Assembly (NCBI GenBank): GCA_003023785.1
Contig: PXRS01000032.1
Coordinates: 1 to 64,000, forward strand
Direction of reading: 5' to 3'
Length of the DNA: 64,000 nucleotides
Origin: Halobacteriales archaeon QS_5_68_33
Lineage (GTDB): Archaea; Halobacteriota; Halobacteria; Halobacteriales; Haloarculaceae
The position numbers and the translations under genes were made by a program. The notes under the pieces were generated by a model that had not been told where the DNA came from, searched no databases, and was given only the letters and a program-made list of their open reading frames with translations. This document shows, piece by piece, positions 16,238-25,074 of the stretch; position 1 is the stretch's first letter; each line of letters starts with the position of its first letter.

Positions 16238-18805
16238 ATGGAGTTCCACGAGGCGGCGAACTTCCTGTTCGACCTGCGACGGTTCGCCCCCCGGCCGGGG
16301 CTGGACCCGACGCGGGAGTTGCTGGCCGAACTGGGCGACCCCCACGAGGACCTCGTCTGCGTGCAGATCGCGGGGTCGAACGGAAAGGGGAGCACGGCGC
16401 GAATGGTCGAGCGGTCCTTGCGCGAGGCCGGTCTCTCGGTCGGGCTCTACACCTCGCCCCACCTCGACGACGTCCGCGAGCGGATCCGGGTCGACGGCCG
16501 CAAGATATCCAGGGCCGCGGTCACGGAGTTCGTCGCGGCGGTCGAGGCCTACGCCACCGAGCGGGCGGCCGACGGCGCCTCGCCCACGTTCTTCGAGACG
16601 GTCACCGCGCTGGCACTCCGGGAGTTCGACAGACAGGAGGTCGACGTGGCGGTGCTCGAAGTCGGGATCGGCGGGCGACTCGACGCCACGAGCGTCGTCG
16701 ACCCCGTCGCGAGCGCGGTCACCGCGGTGACGCTCGAACACACCGACGTCCTCGGCGACACGGTCGCGGAGATCGCCCGGGACCTGGCCGCCGTCGCGCC
16801 CGCCGACGCTCCCCTGATCACCGCCGCGACCGGCGACGCGCTGGCGGGCATCCGCGAGGAGGTCGACGACGTGCTGACGGTCGGTGCCGGGACAGGGAAC
16901 CTCGACGGGAACGGTGAGGGTGACGCCACCGACAACGGCGGACCGGACGACCCCGACGTCCGCGTCGCGTACGGCGGCCGAGAGGGACTGGAGGGCGCGG
17001 TCACGGTCGAGACGCCCGCCCGGACGGTCGGGACGCGCCTCCCGCTGCTCGGGGCCCACCAGGCGCGCAACGCCGGCGTCGCGACGGCGCTGGTCGAGCA
17101 ACTGCTCGACCGCCCGGGGCTGGCGGTCGTCTCCGATGACGTCCCGGACGCGACGGCGGCGCTGGAACGCGGCATGCGCAACGCCCACTGGCCGGGCCGG
17201 TTCGAGGTGATGGGCCGGGACCCGCTGGTCGTCCTCGACGGCGCACACAACCCCGGCGGCTGCGAGACGCTGGCGGAAGTCCTCGGGGCGTTCGACTACG
17301 ACGACCTGCACGTCGTGGCGGGGGCGATGACCGACAAGGACCACCGCGGCGTTGCGCGGGCCATCGCGGGGGCGAACCCGGTCCACGTCGTGGCCTGCGA
17401 ACCCGACCACGACCGCGCCGAGGACGAGACGGTCGTCGCGCGGGCCTTCGAGCGCGAGACCGACGCGGCCGTCGAGACCAGGAGCGACGTCGCGGGGGCG
17501 CTCGACGTCGCGCTCGACGCCGCCGACGCGGGCGACGCCGTCGTCGTCGTCGGGTCGTTGCACGCCGTCGCCGAGGCGCGTGCTCGCTGGGCCCGACCCA
17601 AGGTGCCGAAACGGGTCGACTCGCTGGCCGGGGCCGAGGCGACGCTCGAGGGTGCGGACGTCGGCGGGCCGGGCGTCTGGCGGATGCGCGGCAAGGCCGT
17701 CCACCGGGTGGTCCGGACCCGCGTCCAGCCCCGCCAGGCCCAGTACCTCAAGGAGGAACTGCTCTCGCTGGGCGGCGAGTGCGCGATATCGGCGCTGAAC
17801 GACCAGGACCGGGAGAACATCGACGTCGTGTTGCTGGGGACGCTGGCGCAGTTCCGGCGCCTCGTCGAGAAACTCGACGGCCAGCCCTACGGCCTCGCGC
17901 CCCTGGCCGACGAACTCCGGGCGACCCTCTCGATCCAGACCGAGCGTGTGCCCGACTCGGTCCCGGCGGCTGACGGCGACGACCGGGGCTACCCGTGGGC
18001 GGACGGCACGGCGGTCATGGGGATTCTCAACATCACGCCCGACTCCTTCCACGACGGCGGCGAGTACAACACCGTCGAGCGCGCACGCGACCGCGCCGAG
18101 CGGATGCTCGACGCGGGCGTCGACATCCTCGACGTCGGCGGGGAGTCGACCCGCCCCGGCGCCGACGTCGTCCCCGTCGACGAGGAGATCGAACGGGTCG
18201 TCCCCGTGGTCGAGGCGCTCGCCGACACGGAGGCGATGGTGTCTATCGACACCCGGAAGGCGCCGGTCGCCCGCGCCGCACTCGACGCGGGTGCGGATCT
18301 GCTCAACGACGTCTCCGGCCTCGAAGACCCCGAGATGCGCCTCGTCGCGGCCGACTACGACGTCCCGGTGGTCGTGATGCACAGCGTCGAGACGCCGGTC
18401 GACCCCGACACTGACGTCCACTACGACGACGTAGTCGACGACGTCATCGACTACCTGACCGAGCGGGTCCTCCTCGCGGAGAAGGCGGGGCTGGACCGCT
18501 CGCAGATCCTCGTCGACCCCGGCCTCGGGTTCGGGAAGTCCCCCCGCGAGAGCTTCGAACTCCTGGGACGCCTGGGCGAGTTGCGGGCGCTGGGGTGTCC
18601 GGTGCTCGTCGGCCACTCCCACAAGTCGATGCTCGAACTCGCGGGCGGGAAGGCCGGGGACGCGCTCCCGGAGACGGTTGCCGCGACGGCCATCGCCGCC
18701 GACCGGGGCGCCGACGTCATTCGCGTCCACGACGCCGCCGAGAACGTCAATGCCGTCCGCGTCGCGATGGCCGCCGCCGACCCCGACGCGGTCGACCCCG
18801 AGTGA
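16238..18805 (+). CDS. folCP: FolC-FolP fusion: folylpolyglutamate synthase / dihydropteroate synthase
   Basis: An 855-residue bifunctional folate enzyme known from haloarchaea. Residues 1-~440 are Mur-ligase-like FolC: the P-loop IAGSNGKGSTARMVE (~50), YTSPHLDDVRERI, LEVGIGGRLDATS and DGAHNPGG. A linker domain of ~90 residues follows (VQPRQAQYLKEELLSLGGEC). Residues ~585-855 are dihydropteroate synthase: GILNITPDSFHDGG, DVGGESTRPGAD, ISIDT-like SIDTRKAPVA, LNDVSG, DPGLGFGK and a C-terminal IRVHDAAEN. It makes dihydropteroate, adds glutate residues, and supplies folate for the PurN-PurH enzyme upstream. The ATG at 16238 is chosen by homology. The TGA stop is the first base triplet of a family-2 element. 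Confidence 0.95.
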   Translation: MEFHEAANFLFDLRRFAPRPGLDPTRELLAELGDPHEDLVCVQIAGSNGKGSTARMVERSLREAGLSVGLYTSPHLDDVRERIRVDGRKISRAAVTEFVAAVEAYATERAADGASPTFFETVTALALREFDRQEVDVAVLEVGIGGRLDATSVVDPVASAVTAVTLEHTDVLGDTVAEIARDLAAVAPADAPLITAATGDALAGIREEVDDVLTVGAGTGNLDGNGEGDATDNGGPDDPDVRVAYGGREGLEGAVTVETPARTVGTRLPLLGAHQARNAGVATALVEQLLDRPGLAVVSDDVPDATAALERGMRNAHWPGRFEVMGRDPLVVLDGAHNPGGCETLAEVLGAFDYDDLHVVAGAMTDKDHRGVARAIAGANPVHVVACEPDHDRAEDETVVARAFERETDAAVETRSDVAGALDVALDAADAGDAVVVVGSLHAVAEARARWARPKVPKRVDSLAGAEATLEGADVGGPGVWRMRGKAVHRVVRTRVQPRQAQYLKEELLSLGGECAISALNDQDRENIDVVLLGTLAQFRRLVEKLDGQPYGLAPLADELRATLSIQTERVPDSVPAADGDDRGYPWADGTAVMGILNITPDSFHDGGEYNTVERARDRAERMLDAGVDILDVGGESTRPGADVVPVDEEIERVVPVVEALADTEAMVSIDTRKAPVARAALDAGADLLNDVSGLEDPEMRLVAADYDVPVVVMHSVETPVDPDTDVHYDDVVDDVIDYLTERVLLAEKAGLDRSQILVDPGLGFGKSPRESFELLGRLGELRALGCPVLVGHSHKSMLELAGGKAGDALPETVAATAIAADRGADVIRVHDAAENVNAVRVAMAAADPDAVDPE

Positions 18806-18886
18806 TACTGCCGGCTGTAAGTCTGTCGAGAATTTCGCCGCTCCGGGGCGGCGAATGTCTTCACGAAGTCACAGCCGGCAGTGTGA
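18803..18886. repeat. Family-2 palindromic intergenic element, copy b
   Basis: It begins TGATACTGCCGGCTGTAA, with its TGA being the folCP stop. It ends TCACAGCCGGCAGTGTGA. The inner stem is TTCGCCGCTCCGG facing GGCGGCGAA. It abuts and slightly overlaps the family-3 element that starts at 18884. Confidence 0.88.
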
Positions 18887-18996
18887 TACTGTCGGACACA
18901 AGTGATGCCACCGCTCCGGTGACTGTTTCGGGGTTTTCGAGATGCGTGTCCCCGAACGTCGACGAGCACGTTCACGTACTTGTGTCCGACAGTATG
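18884..18996. repeat. Family-3 palindromic intergenic element, copy a
   Basis: A ~113-bp element with perfect arms ATACTGTCGGACACAAGT and ACTTGTGTCCGACAGTAT. The core includes GTGATGCCACCG and TCCCCGAACGTCGACGAGCA. It sits in tandem with family-2 copy b. Its right end overlaps the ATG of the short remnant that follows. Confidence 0.88.
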
Positions 18997-19135
18997 AGCA
19001 CCCACCTCGAGCCGGAGGAGGAAGTCCGGCGCGACATCGAGGTCGACGGTTCGCACACGCTCGAGGACTTTCACGAGGCGATCTTCGACGGGTTCGACCG
19101 GTGGGATTCCCACGCCTACGAGTTCATCACGCGCT
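18994..19135 (+). pseudogene. Truncated pRiA4b ORF-3-like (PF07929-type) fragment
   Basis: About 47 recognisable residues: EPEEEVRRDIEVDGSHTLED, then FHEAIFDGFDRWDSHAYEFI. This resembles the start of plasmid pRiA4b ORF-3-like proteins, whose pattern is a WRRI-type strand, the tLxdLHeaIqdafgWddxHlyeF helix, and further domains of ~150 residues. The rest is missing: after residue 47 the frame continues to 19248 as basic low-complexity sequence. It is a remnant; such proteins are often linked to mobile DNA. Confidence 0.45.
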
Positions 19136-19275
19136 CGACGCCGACATGCAGCAACGGCACCAGGAGCGCGACGGGGCAACGGGGACGACCGGGCGAAACG
19201 CGTCGGCGGGCCGCCGGGGGCGCGAGCATCGTCGCAGTCGGTAGGTAAAAACCGGTCGGGGCCGTACGGCCGGGT

Positions 19276-20100
19276 ATGTCCGACCGAATCGTCGGTGGAC
19301 TCTGTGACCAGGCGACCGTGGTCCGACGCGTCGAGAGCGGAGACACGCCGGACTGGGTCGGGGCACACTGGCGCAGTTTCCGCGACGGGTTGCTCGGGGA
19401 GCAAAACGGGACGCCGTTCCCGTGTTTCTTCGGCGCGGAATCAGTCGAAAACGGCGACCCTCTTTACACTGCGGTCCCGTCGACGACGGACAAGGACGCT
19501 CTGCTCGACCTGGGGCGAACGCTGTGCCGGTATCTGGACGAGCGGGAGAGCCACAGCGAGCGTGCGTCGCTCGTGACCTTCTTTCGGCCGCCCGAACGGT
19601 CGCTCTCGGAGGCGGAGTACCACGAGACGCTCTGGCATATACTCCAGCTTCTCCACGTCCACGACCCCGCGCCCTGGCCCGCGGACATCCCGACCGACCC
19701 GGACGACCCGTACTGGGAGTTCTGTTTCGCTGGCGAGCCGATGTTCCCCACGTGCCGGGCGCCGTTCTACGACGTCCGCGAGAGCCGCTACTGTCCCATC
19801 GGGCTGGAGATCACGTTCCAGCCGCGCGCGCTGTTCGAGAGCCTGGGGGTCACGGCCGACACCGAGGCGGGACAGCGCGCCCGGGACGTTATCCACGACC
19901 GTCTGGCGGGATACGACGGCGTCTGTCCCCACGCCAACCTCGGGAACTGGGGCGAGGACGGAGACCGGGAGTGGCACCAGTACATGCTCCCGGCCGACGA
20001 GGGACAGGCGCCTGACGAGTGCCCGATGACCGTGACCCGCGACCACCCGAAGTCCGAGCGACTGGTCGACGACGAGACGGTGACGCTGCCGGAGGTGTGA
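19276..20100 (+). CDS. YqcI/YcgG-family (GntA-like) protein
   Basis: A 274-residue soluble protein of the YqcI/YcgG family. Visible family marks are [12 protein letters not shown] (~42-53), the helical middle [20 protein letters not shown], and [20 protein letters not shown] (~155-175) leading to [13 protein letters not shown]. The characterised member GntA is a heme-dependent hydroxylase acting on a guanidino amino acid in guanitoxin synthesis. Most family members have no known substrate. The next gene, a cysteine hydrolase, starts two bases after the stop, so the two are one operon. N-hydroxylation or N-oxidation followed by hydrolysis is a reasonable hypothesis, not shown by the sequence. 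Confidence 0.82.
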   Translation: MSDRIVGGLCDQATVVRRVESGDTPDWVGAHWRSFRDGLLGEQNGTPFPCFFGAESVENGDPLYTAVPSTTDKDALLDLGRTLCRYLDERESHSERASLVTFFRPPERSLSEAEYHETLWHILQLLHVHDPAPWPADIPTDPDDPYWEFCFAGEPMFPTCRAPFYDVRESRYCPIGLEITFQPRALFESLGVTADTEAGQRARDVIHDRLAGYDGVCPHANLGNWGEDGDREWHQYMLPADEGQAPDECPMTVTRDHPKSERLVDDETVTLPEV

Positions 20101-20102
20101 GC

Positions 20103-20681
20103 GTGAGCGCCCGGACCCCGGTCCTGCTACTCGTGGACTTCCAGCGAGGGTTCGACGAGCCACGGTGGGGGACGCGCAACAACCCCGAGGCGGAGGCGAC
20201 TGCGGCGCGACTCCTCGACGTCTGGCGCACGCGCGACCGACCGGTCGTCCACGTCCGTCACGACTCCACGGAGCCCGACTCGCCGCTCCGGCGCGGGAGG
20301 CCGGGATTCCGGTACAAATCGGGGCTCGAACCGACCGACAGCGAACGGGAGGTCGTCAAGCACGTCAACGGGGCGTTCGTCGGCACCGACCTGGCGTCGT
20401 GGCTCGACGAACGCGGGTACGAGACGCTCGTCGTCTGTGGCCTGACGACCGACCACTGCGTCTCGACGACGGCGCGCATGGCCGAGAACCGCGGCTACGA
20501 CGTCCGGCTCGTCGCCGACGCGACCGCGACGTTCGACCGGACGCTCGACGGCGAGCGGTTCGAACCCGACACGGTCCACCGAACCGCGCTCGCCCATCTC
20601 GACGGTGAATTCGCCACGGTCACGACGGGAGACCGGGCGGTCGCACGCCTGGACGAACGGGCGGACGGACCGAACAGGTGA
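20103..20681 (+). CDS. Isochorismatase-like cysteine hydrolase
   Basis: A 192-residue protein of the isochorismatase-like hydrolase superfamily. It has the catalytic Asp in [12 protein letters not shown] (~11), the Lys region [20 protein letters not shown] (~75-90), and the nucleophilic Cys in [20 protein letters not shown] (~115-120) after a cis-peptide region. The GTG at 20103 is chosen because it sits directly after the upstream stop and leaves a normal N-terminus. Substrates in this superfamily include nicotinamide, ureidoacrylate and N-carbamoyl compounds. It is operonic with the YqcI/YcgG gene. Confidence 0.87.
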   Translation: MSARTPVLLLVDFQRGFDEPRWGTRNNPEAEATAARLLDVWRTRDRPVVHVRHDSTEPDSPLRRGRPGFRYKSGLEPTDSEREVVKHVNGAFVGTDLASWLDERGYETLVVCGLTTDHCVSTTARMAENRGYDVRLVADATATFDRTLDGERFEPDTVHRTALAHLDGEFATVTTGDRAVARLDERADGPNR

Positions 20682-20706
20682 CGAGCCACCGGGCGGGGTG
20701 ACCGCT

Positions 20707-20785
20707 CATACGGTCGGTCGTCAGTGGTTTCCGGGATTCACCCGCCCGGCGAATCACCGGGAAACGGTTACAACCGACCGTATCA
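20707..20785. repeat. Family-1 palindromic element, copy d
   Basis: Arms ATACGGTCGGTCGTCAGTG and GGTTACAACCGACCGTAT. The last bases TCA at 20783-20785 are the TGA stop of the leftward prenyl synthase gene. It lies between convergent genes. Confidence 0.87.
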
Positions 20786-21826
20786 GTACTCGCGCTCGAT
20801 GAGGTAGTCGGCGATGTCGTCGAGGCGGTCGTGCGCCTCGTTGTCCGGGAGGACTTCGAGATTCGCCTTCCCGCTCTCGACGAGGCCCTGTGCGGTCTCG
20901 CGGGCGAACTCGATGCTGCCGCTCTCGCGGAGGCGGTCGACGGCGGCCTCGATCTCCTCCTCGTCGACTTCCTCGACGGAGTCGGTGTCGACCAGGCCGT
21001 CGACGTCGACGCCCTGCTGGCGGGCGTGCAGCGTCACGAGCGTCTGTTTGCCCTCGACCAGGTCCGAACCCCGCTGTTTGCCGAGTTTCTCGCTGGGCGT
21101 CGTCAGATCGAGCAGGTCGTCCTGGATCTGGAAGGCCCGGCCCACGTCGAGGCCGTAGCCGTACAGCGACCGGGCGGCCTCCGGCTCGCCCATGAGGCGG
21201 GCGGGGATGGAGGCCGAGGCGGCGTACAGCACCGCCGTCTTCAGTTCGACCATCTCCAGGTACTCGTCGGGCGTGACGGCGTCGCGGGACTCGAAGTCGA
21301 TGTCGAGCGACTGCCCCTCGCAGATCTTCGTGCAGGTGCTGGCCAGTTCCCCGACGGCGCGGATCGCCCGGTCGGGTTCGGCACCGGTGTCGGCCATGGC
21401 CTCGAAGGCCTTCGAGTAGAGCGTGTCCCCGGCGAGGATGGCGGTCGAGAGGTCGTACTCGCGGTGGACCGCGGGGACGCCCCGCCGCAGGTCGTCGTCG
21501 TCCATGATGTCGTCGTGGATCAGCGTGAACGACTGGATGACCTCGACGCTGATCGCGGCCCGCATGATGTCTATCTCGCCGTCCCCGGGCGGGAAGGCGC
21601 GGTAATCGACCGTCTCGGGGTCGACGTCGACGCCGGAGAGCGACTCCGCGACGAGCAAGACGGTCGTCGGCCGGAGGCGCTTGCCGCCGGCCTCCAGCAG
21701 GTATCGCGTCGCCTCGTAGAGGCGCTCGGGTTCGGTGTCGGGCAGCTCCTCGGGGAGCGCCTGGTTGACGCGCTCCCGCCGGGTGGCGATTGCCCGCTCG
21801 ACCGCCGCCTGGGACTGGTTCGCCAT
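20783..21826 (-). CDS. idsA: Geranylgeranyl/farnesyl diphosphate synthase
   Basis: A trans-prenyltransferase of 347 residues that builds the C15-C20 isoprenoid diphosphates used for archaeal lipids and carotenoids. The first Asp-rich motif is at residues 105-109 (LIHDDIMDDDDLRRG). The second is in FQIQDDLLDLTT (~225). GGKRLRP (~47) is the IPP-binding region. A Phe lies five residues before the first DDxxD, a position that influences chain length, so the product could be C15, C20 or both. It starts one base after the RNase J gene ends, giving a tight operon with mevalonate-pathway genes just upstream. The stop codon lies in a family-1 element. Confidence 0.93.
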   Translation of the reverse strand: MANQSQAAVERAIATRRERVNQALPEELPDTEPERLYEATRYLLEAGGKRLRPTTVLLVAESLSGVDVDPETVDYRAFPPGDGEIDIMRAAISVEVIQSFTLIHDDIMDDDDLRRGVPAVHREYDLSTAILAGDTLYSKAFEAMADTGAEPDRAIRAVGELASTCTKICEGQSLDIDFESRDAVTPDEYLEMVELKTAVLYAASASIPARLMGEPEAARSLYGYGLDVGRAFQIQDDLLDLTTPSEKLGKQRGSDLVEGKQTLVTLHARQQGVDVDGLVDTDSVEEVDEEEIEAAVDRLRESGSIEFARETAQGLVESGKANLEVLPDNEAHDRLDDIADYLIEREY

Positions 21827-21827
21827 G

Positions 21828-23168
21828 CTACTCGACGAGCTGGATCATGTTGCCGTTGCGCGTGACGTGCAGGTCCTTCCCCATCGTGTAGCCCTGGCTC
21901 TCGGCCAGGTCGACGTAGGGCGAGAACCCCGACATGTCCTGGTGGGCGGGGACCAGGTTGTCCGGTCGCAGTGTCTGGAGCATCTCGTAGTGGCCCTCGC
22001 GCGAGAGGTGGCCCGAGACGTGGATGTCGTCGTAGATGCGGGCGCCCTGCATCCGGAGCAGGGTCTCGCTCTGGAAGCGCTGGCCCTCGTTGGTGGGCTC
22101 CGGGATCACGCGGGCGGAGAAGACGACCTTGTCGCCGTCCGCCAGTTCGTAGGGCGTCTCCCCCCGCCCCATCCGGGTGAGCATCGCGCGCGGCTCGCCC
22201 TGGTGGCCCGTCACGATGGGCAGGAAGTTCTCCTTGCCCTCGTTCATGATCCGCTTGAACGTCCGGTCGACGGACTTGCGGTGGCCGTACATCCCCAGGT
22301 CCTCGGGGAAGTCGACGAAGTCCAGCCGTTCGGCGGTGCCGGAGTACTTCTCCATCGACCGGCCGAGGAGGACGGGCTGGCGGCCGATGTCGTCGGCGAA
22401 CTCCACCAGCGACTTCACGCGGGCGATGTGGCTGGAGAAGGTCGTCGCGACGATGCCGCCCTCGAAGCCCTCGAAGCTGTACATGACGTCCTTGAGGTGG
22501 CGCCGCGCCACGGACTCCGAGGGGGTGCGGCCCTTCTTGCCGGCGTTGGTGCAGTCCTCGATGTAACAGAGGACGCCGTCGCGCCCGATCTCGCGGAACC
22601 GCTCCATGTCGATGGGGTCGCCGATGACCGGCGAGTGGTCCATGCGCTTGTCCAGCCCGTAGACGATGGCCCCCTCGGGCGTGTGGAGGACGGGGTTGAC
22701 CGCGTCGATGATCGAGTGGGTGACGTTGACGAACTCCAGTTCGTTCTCCTCGCCGATGGACATCGTCTCCCCGGCCTCCATCTTCACGAGGTCGTTCTGG
22801 ACGCCGAACTTCTCCTCGCTCTGGATCTGCTGTTTGACCAGTTCGATGGTGAACGGCGTCCCGACGACCGGGGCGTCGTAGCGGTGGGCGAGTTTGGGGA
22901 TAGCCGCGATGTGGTCGAGGTGGCCGTGGGTCGGTACGATGGCCTTCACGTCGCCCTCGAGGTCCGACATCACCCGGTCGTCGGGGATCGCGCCCATGTC
23001 GATCAGGTCGAGGCTGTGCATCCGCTCGGTCTCGACGTTGTCGTGGATGAGGACCTTCGAGAGGTTGAGGCCCATGTCGAAGACCACGACGTCGTCGCCT
23101 GCTCGTACTGCCGTCATCTGGCGGCCGACTTCCTCGTAGCCGCCGATAGTTGCGAGTTCGATTTCCAT
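21828..23168 (-). CDS. rnj: Archaeal ribonuclease J
   Basis: A 446-residue metallo-beta-lactamase/beta-CASP nuclease. The N-terminus is [20 protein letters not shown]. The zinc motif HxHxDH is in [20 protein letters not shown] (~85). The beta-CASP region contains [20 protein letters not shown] (~255). [15 protein letters not shown] (~385) and PAHQDMSGF (~410) complete the metal site. Archaeal RNase J is a 5'-to-3' exoribonuclease in mRNA decay and rRNA maturation. The ATG at 23168 gives the canonical N-terminus. The gene order mevalonate kinase, isopentenyl phosphate kinase, RNase J, idsA is characteristic of haloarchaea. Confidence 0.94.
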   Translation of the reverse strand: MEIELATIGGYEEVGRQMTAVRAGDDVVVFDMGLNLSKVLIHDNVETERMHSLDLIDMGAIPDDRVMSDLEGDVKAIVPTHGHLDHIAAIPKLAHRYDAPVVGTPFTIELVKQQIQSEEKFGVQNDLVKMEAGETMSIGEENELEFVNVTHSIIDAVNPVLHTPEGAIVYGLDKRMDHSPVIGDPIDMERFREIGRDGVLCYIEDCTNAGKKGRTPSESVARRHLKDVMYSFEGFEGGIVATTFSSHIARVKSLVEFADDIGRQPVLLGRSMEKYSGTAERLDFVDFPEDLGMYGHRKSVDRTFKRIMNEGKENFLPIVTGHQGEPRAMLTRMGRGETPYELADGDKVVFSARVIPEPTNEGQRFQSETLLRMQGARIYDDIHVSGHLSREGHYEMLQTLRPDNLVPAHQDMSGFSPYVDLAESQGYTMGKDLHVTRNGNMIQLVE

Positions 23169-23487
23169 GGTTGGGTCCGAGTGACGCGCCCGGACCACGG
23201 CGACCGGCGACCGAAGGACCGTCGTCTGTCATCGGTCCGTCCCGCGTCGGTCCGCGACGAGAGCGGCCGCGTCGTGGCCGCCGTCGTCACCGGCGCGAGC
23301 GGGGGAGTGTCCAGACCGCTCGGTCCGATAGCTGCCGGCCGCCCTGGGGTGGTCCGGGCGGCCGTCTGCTCGGTTGTCCCCTCCTACGACGCCCCCTTTT
23401 AAATAAGGTGCGGTCCGGCACGGCCACGGGTCCCGCGGGGCCGTCAGCCTGCGGCCGGACTGACCCGGCCGCTGTGTGTGAGAAAGT
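23169..23487. promoter_or_regulatory. RNase J upstream region with a TATA-like element
   Basis: 319 bp without a gene. On the minus strand, the segment at about 23394-23412 reads ACCTTATTTAAAAGGGG, a good archaeal BRE/TATA candidate. It would give an RNase J leader of roughly 200 nt. An unusually long leader would fit autoregulation of an RNA-decay enzyme, but that is inference. Nothing else recognisable is present. Confidence 0.35.
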
Positions 23488-24093
23488 CTACTCGGCGTCG
23501 CCCTCGCCCGGCCCGTCCATGTGGTCCTCTCCCGTCGTCCACGTGGACGTCTCGTCGCCGCTCGCGAACCCCAGTTCGTCGGCGATTTCGCTCTCGCTCA
23601 CCACATCGGCGGGGGACTCGCTCTCCGCCGACGCCGCCTCGCCCGCGTCGTCTCCCGACGAGATGCCCGCGCCGGGCCGGTCCCCGGCCGCTCGGCCGGT
23701 ATCCGTCGCTTCGCCCGGTCCGGCGTCGGCCGCCGGGTCCTCGTCGGCATCCGTCGGTGCGCCCGTGCCTACCCGCGCCCCCTCCGAATCCTCCACCGAC
23801 CCGGAGGAGGCCGCGTTTCCCGCACCGCTCCCCGCCCCGACCCCGTCCGCGACGACCTTGTAGACCAGGCCGACCTGGCCCGACCCGAACACCAGCATCC
23901 CGAGGAGCGCGACGAACGCCCCCAGGACGACGAGCACGCCCTCCCGATTGGTGCCGACCGCGCCGAGCGGTTGCTCGCTGATCATCCAGCCGCCGGTCGC
24001 CACCAGTGCGCCGCTGAGAGCCAGCAACACCAGCCAGTACGCGAAGATGTAGAACCCGTACTGGAACCCCTCCTTTCGGGAAACTGACGTCAT
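23488..24093 (-). CDS. Two-helix membrane protein with long acidic tail
   Basis: A 201-residue unrecognised protein. Residues ~10-40 (YGFYIFAYWLVLLALSGALV) and ~58-82 (VLVVLGAFVALLGMLVFGSG) form two membrane helices. The remaining ~110 residues are a low-complexity Asp/Glu/Ser/Ala/Gly tail with no domain, ending in WTTGEDHMDGPGEGDAE. The ATG at 24093 is used because upstream codons are intergenic. It lies within the isoprenoid gene group but need not share its function. Confidence 0.7.
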   Translation of the reverse strand: MTSVSRKEGFQYGFYIFAYWLVLLALSGALVATGGWMISEQPLGAVGTNREGVLVVLGAFVALLGMLVFGSGQVGLVYKVVADGVGAGSGAGNAASSGSVEDSEGARVGTGAPTDADEDPAADAGPGEATDTGRAAGDRPGAGISSGDDAGEAASAESESPADVVSESEIADELGFASGDETSTWTTGEDHMDGPGEGDAE

Positions 24094-24159
24094 AGCCCAC
24101 CAATTGCCGACTGCGCTGAAATATGTTACGCCGGTTCGACCGCCGGAGGCGACCGCTCC

Positions 24160-24199
24160 CGGGACGAAATCCGGAACTGCTTGACAACCGACCGTATCG
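24160..24199. repeat. Family-1 palindromic element, half copy e
   Basis: Only one half remains: GACGAAATCCGGAACTGC followed by TTGACAACCGACCGTAT. It is joined directly to a family-3 element starting at 24200, so two element types are fused head to tail. Confidence 0.75.
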
Positions 24200-24309
24200 T
24201 GCCATCGGACACGCGTGATGCCACCGTTTCGATGACTGTCTCGGGGTCTTCGAGACGCACGTCCCCGAACGTTGGCGAGCGCGTTCACGTCCGTGTGTCC
24301 GACAGATCA
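24200..24309. repeat. Family-3 palindromic element, copy b
   Basis: Arms GCCATCGGACACGCGTGATG and CACGTCCGTGTGTCCGACAG are diverged but alignable to copy a at 18884-18996. The right end supplies TCA at 24307-24309, the TGA stop of the isopentenyl phosphate kinase gene. Confidence 0.82.
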
Positions 24310-25074
24310 CTCCCCGCCGGCGACGAGCGTCCCCGGTGAGTCGCCGTCGAGAAACGCGTCCAGCTCGTCCGGCCCGAAGACGTGCGCCGGGACGGGTAGC
24401 GCCAGCAGCGTCCGGACTTTCCCGGCCATCCCGCCGGTGACGTCCGTCGCGTCGCTGCCCCCCAGCGCGCCCTCGACGTCCGAGAGGCGGTCGATCCGGT
24501 CGACGACCGCCCCGTCGCCGTCGAGGACGCCGGGGACCGTCGAACACAGCCCCACGCGGTCGGCAGGCAGCGATCGGGCGAGCGCGACGACGACGTCGTC
24601 GCCGCTGAGTATCGTCACGCCGACCCCGGACTGGACGGCGCCGTCGCCGTGCAACACCGGACAGAACCCCTCGGCGAGCATCCGCTCGACGCCGCGGGTC
24701 GGCAGGTCGAGCGCCCCGTCGGCGTCCCGGCTGGCGACCGACAGGGCCCCGACCGGGAGTGCGTCGACGCCGCGGTCGTGAAGTCGGCCCACCACTTCCC
24801 GGTTCAGCCTGCTCATCGCGTCGTGGATGGCGACGGCGTCGCGGGCGTTTCGCGTCCCCTCGGTGGCGGTGACGCCCCGCTCGGCCGCGTGGTGGTGACC
24901 GAAACTCCCGCCGCCGTGGACGATGGCGAGGTCTCCCCGGCCGTCTCCGTCACCGCCCTCCTGCCAGGCGTCGGCGACGGCATCCAGCGCCGAGTCGAGG
25001 GCCGTCTCGTCGAGCGTCTCCGGGCTGTCCTTGTTCGTGATGACGCTCCCGCCGAGTTTGAGGACGGTCGTCAT
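24307..25074 (-). CDS. Isopentenyl phosphate kinase
   Basis: A 255-residue amino-acid-kinase-fold enzyme that phosphorylates isopentenyl phosphate to isopentenyl diphosphate, the final step of the archaeal mevalonate pathway. It has the N-terminal Lys/Gly motif VLKLGGSVITNKDSPET, then IVHGGGSFGHHHA with the catalytic His characteristic of IPK (~55), and a C-terminal DVTGGMAGKVRTLLAL (~210) nucleotide-binding segment. The ATG overlaps the mevalonate kinase stop by four bases (25071-25074), so the two genes are translationally coupled. Its TGA stop is formed by a family-3 element. Confidence 0.93.
   Translation of the reverse strand: MTTVLKLGGSVITNKDSPETLDETALDSALDAVADAWQEGGDGDGRGDLAIVHGGGSFGHHHAAERGVTATEGTRNARDAVAIHDAMSRLNREVVGRLHDRGVDALPVGALSVASRDADGALDLPTRGVERMLAEGFCPVLHGDGAVQSGVGVTILSGDDVVVALARSLPADRVGLCSTVPGVLDGDGAVVDRIDRLSDVEGALGGSDATDVTGGMAGKVRTLLALPVPAHVFGPDELDAFLDGDSPGTLVAGGE

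Noticed and set aside
15608-18730. A 1040-codon open frame on the minus strand opposite folCP
   Set aside because: In GC-rich DNA the strand opposite a long gene stays open. The translation has no domain and the plus strand has two full folate enzymes.
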